From: Bovifimicola sp964595785
Lineage (GTDB): Bacteria > Bacillota > Clostridia > Lachnospirales > Lachnospiraceae
Reading direction: 5' to 3'
Length of the DNA stretch: 20,499 nucleotides
Assembly: GCA_964595785.1 (NCBI GenBank)
Contig: CAZQRO010000032.1
Location: 1-20,499 of the forward strand
Part shown: piece by piece, positions 7,380-13,065 of the stretch
Position numbering within the stretch: the first letter of the stretch is position 1
Layout: every line of letters starts with the position of its first letter
Notes under the pieces: model-generated
What the model was told of the DNA's origin: nothing
What the model saw: only the letters and a program-made list of their open reading frames with translations
The model's database searches: none
Position numbers and translations under genes: made by a program

Positions 7380-8105
7380 ATGGAATATAGTTTGGATTTA
7401 TTAATTAATGCATTCAAAAAGATTAATATAGAATTAACAGATAAGCAGGCAGGCCAATTTGTAAAATATTATGAAATGCTTGTTGAAAAAAATAAAGTAA
7501 TGAATTTGACAACTATAACGGAATATAGTGATGTGGTTGTAAAGCATTTTGCAGATAGTCTACTGGTAAGTAATGTTATTGACTTGAAAAGTGTAAATAA
7601 TATTATTGATGTTGGAACAGGTGCCGGATTCCCGGGAATTCCAATTAAGATTGTGTTTCCTGATATAAAGGTTACTCTTTTAGATTCCCTTAACAAAAGA
7701 ATCAATTTTCTTAATGAAGTTATAACTGAATTAGAACTTGAAAACGTAAAATGCATTCATGGAAGAGCAGAAGATTATGGTCATAATTCGGAATACAGAG
7801 AGAAGTATGAATTATGTGTATCAAGGGCAGTTGCCAATCTTTCAACTTTATCGGAATATTGTTTACCATTTATAAAAGTTAATGGCAATTTTATTTCATA
7901 CAAGGCATCTAACATTGATGAAGAATTATCTGGAGCTGTTAATGCAATTGCAAAACTTGGAGGTAAAATAGAACATACAATTACATTAGAACTTCCAAAT
8001 GAAACAGAAGTTGAAAGAAATTTTGTTGTGATTAGAAAAATTAGTAAATTAAACAATAAATATCCTAGAAAATCAGGAACACCATCGAAAGAGCCACTTA
8101 ATTAG
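7380..8105 (+). CDS. rsmG: 16S rRNA (guanine-N7) methyltransferase RsmG (GidB)
   Basis: RsmG methylates the N7 of a guanine in the 530 loop of 16S rRNA (G527 in E. coli) using SAM. The 241-residue product has the family N-terminus (ELTDKQAGQFVKYYEMLVEKNKVMNLTTI) and the SAM-binding motif IIDVGTGAGFPGIPIKI (about 75-91). Downstream come LLDSLNKRINFLNEV, AEDYG and SRAVANLSTLSEYCLP; the C-terminus has the typical GTPSKEPL ending. Start ATG 7380 is fixed by an in-frame stop 12 nt upstream. The gene has no Shine-Dalgarno at normal distance; the only strong one is 27 nt away across a palindrome (see the preceding site). It follows mnmG by 61 nt. Confidence 0.96.
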   Translation: MEYSLDLLINAFKKINIELTDKQAGQFVKYYEMLVEKNKVMNLTTITEYSDVVVKHFADSLLVSNVIDLKSVNNIIDVGTGAGFPGIPIKIVFPDIKVTLLDSLNKRINFLNEVITELELENVKCIHGRAEDYGHNSEYREKYELCVSRAVANLSTLSEYCLPFIKVNGNFISYKASNIDEELSGAVNAIAKLGGKIEHTITLELPNETEVERNFVVIRKISKLNNKYPRKSGTPSKEPLN

Positions 8106-8127
8106 CATTGGAGACGAGATTAAATTT

Positions 8128-9255
8128 ATGGAAAATATTATATCATTTATTAAAAGTCAAAAAGTAAAAAATGATGAAAACATAACTGCCACAAATGACA
8201 GTTTAAATCAGTGTGCATATCAGATAGGCGAGATTGAAAATATGGTTATTGAATTAAGTAAAAATATTGATACGACGTATGAGATATTTTCTCCAAATGC
8301 CTTTGATAAAGATAATAATATTGTTGAAATAGAAAAATTAAATTTTAAAAAGAGTGAACTTAATACTGAAATAAAGTGTTTGAAAGAAAAGTTAAAAGAA
8401 TTAGAAAAGTCTAAAGTTAAAATAGATGAGGCACTTGATGAAATATATGAAATTGAAAATCAACTTGCAAATAATGTGAAAAATACTAAGTATATTATTA
8501 AAAAAGAAGTAAAGAAAATTAAAGATGATTATTCAAAAATAACAACAGATATTCTCGAACAGCAAATAGGTAAGGATAATAATTATTTATCATCTACAGT
8601 TAAAAAGAATATTGACATTATTCAAAATAAATTTGGACTTTGTGAAAACCTTATAGATATAGATACAAACCGAGCAAAATTAGAAATTGTTAGACTTAAA
8701 GAAGAATTAAATATTATAGAAAAAAGAATAAGTGCAAAAATGTTTCACGTGAAACATTTAGGTGAAAATGCTGGGTTATATAAAGCTATAAGTGATTTTG
8801 TAAAGGAATATCAAAAGTTAATAAATATGAAAATTGATTTTTCATATTCAGGAATGAAGATAGTAGAAAAGAAAGATAATATTATTAATGTTATAAGAAT
8901 TATTAAAGAAACAATAGATAATGCTAACTATCATTCAAATGGAAATATTATTAATATTAATGTAATTATTGATAAATTAGAAAGTAATATTGATAATAAT
9001 GCTGAAAATGAAAATAATGATGTGCATCAAATAAATTTTATAGCTGCTAATGAAAATATCTATAATGTTAATATTATTATAACAGATAATGGTGATGGTT
9101 TTACAGTACAAGAAGATAAAGTGTTATGTGCAAACAATCTTAATGGTATTTCAATAATGAAGTTTAGAGCAGAATTATTAAATGGAACTTTGAATATTGA
9201 ATCATCTCCAGGCCTTGGAACAACAGTAAAATTAGTATACATAAGTTCTAATTAA
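8128..9255 (+). CDS. DegS-like protein with C-terminal histidine-kinase ATPase domain, orphan
   Basis: A 375-residue soluble protein with no membrane segment. The N-terminal two thirds are Lys/Glu-rich and predicted coiled coil (about 60-115 and 165-205), resembling the DegS sensor region. The C-terminus is a GHKL ATPase: N box ETIDNANYHS (about 259-268), G1 box ITDNGDGF (about 318-325), then LNGISIMKFRAELLNG and SSPGLGTTVKL. No RE-I-HD type phosphoacceptor motif is visible where DegS-family kinases carry it. No response regulator gene is nearby. A perfect parS site lies inside the gene and encodes MFHVKH (residues 205-210). It sits between rsmG and parA, so a role in origin or chromosome functions is possible but unproven. 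It may be a degenerate kinase used as an ATPase or scaffold. Confidence 0.75.
   Translation: MENIISFIKSQKVKNDENITATNDSLNQCAYQIGEIENMVIELSKNIDTTYEIFSPNAFDKDNNIVEIEKLNFKKSELNTEIKCLKEKLKELEKSKVKIDEALDEIYEIENQLANNVKNTKYIIKKEVKKIKDDYSKITTDILEQQIGKDNNYLSSTVKKNIDIIQNKFGLCENLIDIDTNRAKLEIVRLKEELNIIEKRISAKMFHVKHLGENAGLYKAISDFVKEYQKLINMKIDFSYSGMKIVEKKDNIINVIRIIKETIDNANYHSNGNIININVIIDKLESNIDNNAENENNDVHQINFIAANENIYNVNIIITDNGDGFTVQEDKVLCANNLNGISIMKFRAELLNGTLNIESSPGLGTTVKLVYISSN
8741..8756. promoter_or_regulatory. parS site inside the DegS-like gene
   Basis: TGTTTCACGTGAAACA is a perfect 16-bp palindrome that fits the Firmicute parS consensus bound by ParB/Spo0J. The symmetry extends to 22 bp (8738-8759). 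It lies in the coding sequence of the DegS-like gene, about 650 bp from the second site and about 1.7 kb from parB. Confidence 0.93.
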
Positions 9256-9264
9256 ATATAGAGA

Positions 9265-9378
9265 GTTGCCGGGGTCAAATATATATTCTCACGATATTAT
9301 TTATCGGATTGCATAAAAAATTTATTCTTTTATGCAATTTGATGAATATAAACATAATTTATACTATTTAACCCCAAC
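9265..9378 (+). ncRNA. Candidate structured RNA element upstream of parA
   Basis: The 286-nt gap before parA contains nested inverted repeats. An outer long-range helix pairs GGGGTCAAAT (9271-9280) with ATTTAACCCC (9366-9375), with one C-A mismatch, and is extended by GTT 9265-9267 with AAC 9376-9378 across a GCC bulge. Inside are CGATA/TATCG (9292-9296 and 9302-9306) and an 11-bp perfect stem ATTGCATAAAA/TTTTATGCAAT (9308-9318 and 9328-9338). G- and C-runs are rare in this AT-rich region, so the outer pairing stands out. No match to a known riboswitch class was recognised; function unknown. Confidence 0.4.
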
Positions 9379-9381
9379 ATC

Positions 9382-9416
9382 AAAATAAATGTTTCACGTG
9401 AAACATTTATTTTTTC
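9382..9416 (+). terminator. parS palindrome that also resembles an intrinsic terminator
   Basis: As RNA the 32-nt palindrome can form a stem of 14 bp around an ACGT loop, and its right arm runs into a six-T tract ending at 9415. It sits after the DegS-like gene and before the predicted parA promoter, which is where a terminator would be expected. Confidence 0.5.
9390..9405. promoter_or_regulatory. parS site upstream of parA
   Basis: A second perfect TGTTTCACGTGAAACA. The palindrome extends without mismatch to 32 bp (9382-9413), 128 bp before the parA start codon. ParB loaded here would nucleate the partition complex close to its own operon. Confidence 0.93.
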
Positions 9417-9444
9417 GTTTCAACTGGATTAATAGCAGTATTCG

Positions 9445-9453
9445 TGATATAAT
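9445..9453 (+). promoter_or_regulatory. Extended -10 promoter of parA
   Basis: TG-A-TATAAT (9445-9453) is a full extended -10 element with a perfect TATAAT at 9448-9453. The -35 at the right spacing (TGGATT, 9425-9430) is poor, as often with extended -10 promoters. Transcription from about 9460 would give an 80-nt parA leader and leave the parS site just upstream of the promoter. Confidence 0.6.
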
Positions 9454-9490
9454 ACCTCTTAGTACAATAATCATTTTGAAAGAAATAAGT

Positions 9491-9541
9491 AAGGAGTCAT
9501 GCAAAATAAATCTTTCAATAATAGAATATGCATGAATAGTT
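9491..9541 (+). promoter_or_regulatory. Split ribosome-binding site of parA: SD, hairpin, start, with leader micro-ORF
   Basis: AAGGAG (9491-9496) is the only strong Shine-Dalgarno before parA, 45 nt from ATG 9542. The inverted repeat TCATGCA (9497-9503) and TGCATGA (9529-9535) starts at the very next base, and folding it leaves 6 nt to the ATG. The stem hides an ATG at 9499 that would open a 16-codon frame (MQNKSFNNRICMNSYG) overlapping the parA start and ending at 9549; that ATG is only 2 nt from the SD, which is too close. Confidence 0.5.
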
Positions 9542-10402
9542 ATGGGTAGAATAATTGCTATAGCTAACCAAAAGGGTGGAGTGGGTAAGACTACAACATC
9601 TATTAATTTATCATCATGTTTGGCTGAAGCCGGTAAAAAAGTTCTTGTGGTGGATATTGATCCACAAGGAAATGCTACAAGTGGTCTAGGTGTTGATAAA
9701 AATAATTTAGAAAACACTATATATGAAATGTTTATAGGTGAGTGCGAGTTAAAGGATTGTCTTCTTAATAATGTATTGGATAATCTTTCAGTACTGCCTT
9801 CAAATGTAAATTTGTCAGGCGCAGAAATAGATCTTATTGGTGTTGATAAAAGAGAATTTCTTCTTAAAAAGTTTATAGATGAAGTAAGAGATGATTATGA
9901 ATTTATTATTATTGATTGTCCACCATCTCTTAACATATTGACAGTAAATGCTATGACAACCGCTGATACAGTACTGGTTCCTATTCAGTGTGAATATTAT
10001 GCTTTGGAAGGTTTATCACAGTTAATACATACAATTAATCTTGTTAAACAAAGACTTAATCCTGAAATTGAAATGGAAGGTGTTGTATTTACGATGTATG
10101 ATGCAAGAACAAATCTTTCATTAGAAGTAGTGGAAAATGTTAAGAAAAATTTGAAACAGAATGTATATAAGACAATTATTCCTAGAAATATAAGACTTGC
10201 TGAAGCACCTAGCCATGGATTACCTATTAATGTATATGATTCAAAATCTGTTGGCTCAGAAAGTTATAGATTATTAGCACAAGAAGTAATCTATAATGAC
10301 GAAGGAAAAGAATTTGATGTCAATTCATTTGATAATAACAAATATGACAAAAAAGACAGTAAGAAAAGTAAAATATCTAAATTAATTAAGAAGAAAAAGT
10401 AA
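9542..10402 (+). CDS. parA: Chromosome partitioning ATPase ParA (Soj)
   Basis: ParA/Soj is a Walker-type ATPase that dimerises on DNA and, with ParB, acts in origin segregation and control of DnaA. The 286-residue product starts MGRIIAIANQKGGVGKTT, the deviant Walker A motif with the signature Lys. It continues with VVDIDPQGNATSGLG and FIIIDCPPSLNILTVNA (Walker B region) and the conserved VPIQCEYYALEGLSQL and RLAEAPSHGLPI. About 30 residues at the C-terminus (from roughly 254) extend beyond the usual Soj length and end in a very basic tail (KISKLIKKKK). There is no SD at normal distance from ATG 9542; the start matches family N-termini. parB follows after 42 nt. Confidence 0.97.
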   Translation: MGRIIAIANQKGGVGKTTTSINLSSCLAEAGKKVLVVDIDPQGNATSGLGVDKNNLENTIYEMFIGECELKDCLLNNVLDNLSVLPSNVNLSGAEIDLIGVDKREFLLKKFIDEVRDDYEFIIIDCPPSLNILTVNAMTTADTVLVPIQCEYYALEGLSQLIHTINLVKQRLNPEIEMEGVVFTMYDARTNLSLEVVENVKKNLKQNVYKTIIPRNIRLAEAPSHGLPINVYDSKSVGSESYRLLAQEVIYNDEGKEFDVNSFDNNKYDKKDSKKSKISKLIKKKK

Positions 10403-10411
10403 AATGCGAAA

Positions 10412-10444
10412 TGGAGGATATGCATTACTGATGCATAATATAAT
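10412..10444 (+). promoter_or_regulatory. Split ribosome-binding site of parB: SD, hairpin, start
   Basis: TGGAGGA (10412-10418) lies 27 nt (from GGAGG) before ATG 10445. Immediately after it TATGCAT (10419-10425) and ATGCATA (10431-10437) form a perfect 7-bp stem with a 5-nt loop, leaving 7 nt (10438-10444) to the start. The stem also covers two out-of-frame ATGs at 10420 and 10431. Confidence 0.6.
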
Positions 10445-11347
10445 ATGGCAACTAGAAATTCGAGAAAAGGATTAGGAAAAGGTCTGGATTCATTAATTCC
10501 TTCAATAGATGTAGAGGAACTAAGTATAAAGTCTGTGAAGAAAGATAATGAAGAAAAAGATGGTGTAGTAACCATTAAAATTAATTCTATCGAACCAAAT
10601 AGAAATCAACCAAGAAAAGCATTCGATGAGGATGCACTTGGAGAACTTAGTGATTCTATTAAGCAGTTTGGAATTATTCAACCATTAGTAGTCCAGAAAA
10701 GAAAAGATTATTATGAAATTATTGCAGGCGAAAGAAGATGGAGAGCAGCAAGGCTTGCCGGATTAAAAGAAGTACCTGTTGTAATTAAAGATTATAGTGA
10801 CCAGGAAATAGTAGAAATAGCTTTAATAGAGAATATTCAAAGAGAAGATCTTAATCCGATTGAGGAAGCGCAGGCATATAAGAGATTATTAACTGAGTTT
10901 AATCTGAAACAGGATCAGTTAGCGGAGAGAGTATCTAAGAGTAGAACGGCTGTTACTAATTCTATGAGATTATTGAAATTGTCTGATGAGGTTCAGCAGA
11001 TGGTTATTGAAGAACTTATTTCCAGTGGACATGCCAGAGCATTATTAGCAATTGAAGATGATGAACTTCAATTACAATTAGCTACAAGAATAATGGATGA
11101 AAAACTGAGTGTAAGAGAAACAGAAAAGCTGATTAAGAGTATTACAAATTTAAAACCAAAGAAAGAAAAACCTCAGATAGAAAATGAATTTATATATGAG
11201 GATATTGAAAATAAAATAAAAGAAATAGTGGGAACAAAAGTAAAAGTTAATCATAAACCAAGTGGTAAAGGTAAGATTGAAATAGAGTATTATTCTAATA
11301 AAGAACTTGAGAGATTATTAGATTTGTTTATGAGTACAAAACAGTAA
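10445..11347 (+). CDS. parB: Chromosome partitioning protein ParB (Spo0J)
   Basis: ParB binds parS and spreads on DNA as a CTP-dependent clamp; it stimulates ParA ATPase and helps load condensin. The 300-residue product has a short basic N-terminus (RKGLGKGLDSLIP) that in the family contacts ParA. The N-terminal domain carries PNRNQPRKAFDEDALGELSDSIKQFGIIQPLVV and the CTP-binding GERRWRAARLAG motif (about 97-108). A central helix-turn-helix follows (QLAERVSKSRTAVTNSMRLLKLS), and a C-terminal dimerisation domain ends near SNKELERLLDLFMS. Two perfect parS sites lie 1.0-1.7 kb upstream. It follows parA in the same operon. Confidence 0.97.
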   Translation: MATRNSRKGLGKGLDSLIPSIDVEELSIKSVKKDNEEKDGVVTIKINSIEPNRNQPRKAFDEDALGELSDSIKQFGIIQPLVVQKRKDYYEIIAGERRWRAARLAGLKEVPVVIKDYSDQEIVEIALIENIQREDLNPIEEAQAYKRLLTEFNLKQDQLAERVSKSRTAVTNSMRLLKLSDEVQQMVIEELISSGHARALLAIEDDELQLQLATRIMDEKLSVRETEKLIKSITNLKPKKEKPQIENEFIYEDIENKIKEIVGTKVKVNHKPSGKGKIEIEYYSNKELERLLDLFMSTKQ

Positions 11348-11370
11348 AAGATAAAGGAAAAAATAATAAA

Positions 11371-11895
11371 ATGAACAGTGAATTATTAAACAAAATCGGT
11401 ATAGGTGATATTGATCCAGCCTATTTTATAATTGGATTATTAGTAGTGTGTGCTGCACTACTTATATATATTATTTTTACAAATAAAAAGATTAATAAGT
11501 TAAATGATAAATATAAGAAGTTTATGAGCGGAAAAGACGGCAAGACACTTGAGAATGTTATTGCAAAAAGATTTACACAGGTAGATGATTTAATTCAATG
11601 TGATAAAAATGTAAATAAGAAAATTGATGAAATAAATGAGAATCTTCAAATCACATTTCAGAAGTCAGGTATTGTTAAATATGATGCATTTAATGAAATG
11701 GGAGGAAAATTAAGTTTTGCTCTGGCTATGCTTAATAAAGAAAATACAGGTTTTGTAATTAATGCGATGCATAGTAGAGAAGGCTGTTATACTTATATTA
11801 AAGAGATAATTAAAGGTGAATCATATATATTATTAGGTGAAGAAGAAAAAGAGGCTGTAGATAAAGCAGTTAATAGTGACAATTATATGGAATAG
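11371..11895 (+). CDS. DUF4446 family membrane-anchored protein
   Basis: A 174-residue protein of unknown function. One N-terminal membrane segment is clear (FIIGLLVVCAALLIYIIFT, about 19-37). It is followed by a Lys-rich coiled-coil linker and a globular C-terminal domain with KYDAFNEMGGKLSFALAMLNKENTGFVINAMHSREGCYTYIKEI. That last block is the hallmark of the DUF4446 family, which is regularly found beside parB in Firmicutes. AAAGGA lies 12 nt before ATG 11371, and the gene starts 23 nt after parB, so it is likely in the par operon. No catalytic motif is recognised. Confidence 0.82.
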   Translation: MNSELLNKIGIGDIDPAYFIIGLLVVCAALLIYIIFTNKKINKLNDKYKKFMSGKDGKTLENVIAKRFTQVDDLIQCDKNVNKKIDEINENLQITFQKSGIVKYDAFNEMGGKLSFALAMLNKENTGFVINAMHSREGCYTYIKEIIKGESYILLGEEEKEAVDKAVNSDNYME

Positions 11896-11952
11896 AATAC
11901 TACATTATGTAAACTAAACATATTAGCATAAGAAGGAACAGGCGGTTTGCAG

Positions 11953-12822
11953 ATGCATAATTATTATAGAGCAATAGGTTTTGGCAGGGGATATACTAAG
12001 CCAATACTTAGAAATATTATTAAAAAAGCTATATTTGAATATAAAGAAAAGAACTTGAAGGATACAAGAGGAAAACTTATAGAGATATTTGTTCAGTTTG
12101 ATAACAATATTGGACTGGTTATTCACGGAGAATTTTTAGATAATGGAGAATTTGAAGTGGAATATACATTTCCATTTGTAAAACCAAGAAAATTTGAATT
12201 TTACGAGGATATTAATATTGAAAAGAATTCAGCTAATTATTCTTTTTCGGCTGCTTGTGAGAGTGGAATGAGTAATATTACTTTAATTTTCTATTTACAG
12301 AATGCTTTAGATTATGTTAATTATAAAATGCCTTTAGGAATATCGGCGGAAGTTGGTTTGTCCGGATTAAGTCTTTCAGGAAAAATTATTTTACCAACTA
12401 ATGTAGAAGATAGTTATTCTAAAAAATACGGAATAATTAAACAGAGCAAAAATCAGTTATTTGCAGATGCAAAAAAAGGTGATGAGGACGCAATTGAAAG
12501 CCTTACTTTAGATGAGATGGAGGTATACTCGCAAATATCAAAAAGAATCATTGATGAAGATATACTTACTATTGTAGATACAAGTTTTATGCCATATGGA
12601 ATTGAGTGTGACCGTTATGCGATAATTGGTAAAATAATAGAAGTAAATAAAAACATTAATAAAGTCACTCTTGAAAAAATGTATGATTTGACAGTTGAAT
12701 GTAATGACATTACTTTAAATGTGGTAATTAATCAGGATGACTTATATGGTGTTCCGGCAATAGGAAGAAGATTTAAAGGAAATATATGGTTACAGGGAAA
12801 TGTTAATTTCAAGGATGCTTGA
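11953..12822 (+). CDS. DUF3881-like protein of unknown function
   Basis: A 289-residue protein without signal peptide or membrane segment. It begins MHNYYRAIGFGRGYTKP and shows a mixed alpha/beta composition, with no catalytic motif I can name. The N-terminus and overall shape resemble the DUF3881 family that I associate with Lachnospiraceae; this is recall, not a search. Start choice: ATG 11953 fits the family N-terminus but lies 15 nt after AAGGA; a TTG at 11947 lies 9 nt after it and would add two residues. The gene follows the DUF4446 gene by about 57 nt and its stop codon overlaps the -35 box of the tRNA-Arg promoter. Confidence 0.7.
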   Translation: MHNYYRAIGFGRGYTKPILRNIIKKAIFEYKEKNLKDTRGKLIEIFVQFDNNIGLVIHGEFLDNGEFEVEYTFPFVKPRKFEFYEDINIEKNSANYSFSAACESGMSNITLIFYLQNALDYVNYKMPLGISAEVGLSGLSLSGKIILPTNVEDSYSKKYGIIKQSKNQLFADAKKGDEDAIESLTLDEMEVYSQISKRIIDEDILTIVDTSFMPYGIECDRYAIIGKIIEVNKNINKVTLEKMYDLTVECNDITLNVVINQDDLYGVPAIGRRFKGNIWLQGNVNFKDA

Positions 12823-12847
12823 CTGATATAAATAACTGTGATAAAAT
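12819..12847 (+). promoter_or_regulatory. Promoter of tRNA-Arg
   Basis: TTGACT (12819-12824), a 17-bp spacer and TAAAAT (12842-12847), with TG at 12839-12840 giving an extended -10. The predicted start is a few bases before the mature tRNA 5' end at 12857. The -35 box contains the stop codon of the preceding gene (TGA at 12820-12822). Confidence 0.75.
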
Positions 12848-12856
12848 TTTTATTAT

Positions 12857-12930
12857 GTTCGTGTAGCTCAGCAGGATAGAGCACTTGCCTCCTAAGCAAG
12901 GGGTCGTGCGTTCGAATCGCATCACGAACG
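12857..12930 (+). tRNA. tRNA-Arg, anticodon CCU
   Basis: A complete 74-nt cloverleaf. The acceptor stem is GTTCGTG/CACGAAC (12857-12863 and 12923-12929) with discriminator G12930. The D arm is GCTC/GAGC. The anticodon stem CTTGC/GCAAG holds loop CTCCTAA with anticodon CCT, which reads AGG. The T arm is GTGCG/CGCAT around TTCGAAT, with one G-U pair. The terminal CCA is not encoded and must be added after transcription. In this A-rich genome AGG is a minor partner of the frequent AGA codon. Confidence 0.97.
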
Positions 12931-12939
12931 TTTTATATT

Positions 12940-13010
12940 AGTCATCCGCTACAGATACAGCTATTTGAAAGTGTTGTATTGGAATTGTAGTAGGATGACT
13001 TTTGTACTTT
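12940..13010 (+). terminator. Long imperfect hairpin after tRNA-Arg, possible terminator or small RNA
   Basis: Three successive helices fold on one axis: AGTCATCC/GGATGACT (12940-12947 and 12993-13000), CTACA/TGTAG (12949-12953 and 12986-12990) and ATACA/TGTAT (12955-12959 and 12975-12979). Small internal loops separate them. The base is followed by TTTGTACTTTT, so the structure could end the tRNA transcript, although it is much longer than the other terminators in the window. Confidence 0.5.
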
Positions 13011-13065
13011 TAAAGAAAACTGATAACATATATATTATAAGTAAATATGCAAAGGAGAAGTACAT

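Noticed and set aside
8128..9255. noc (nucleoid occlusion) gene between rsmG and parA
   Set aside because: Noc is a ParB-like protein with a helix-turn-helix; this product has coiled coils and a GHKL ATPase domain instead.
9394..9717. Minus-strand open frame across the parA start
   Set aside because: It overlaps parS, the parA promoter and the parA coding sequence on the other strand, and its translation has no recognisable family features.
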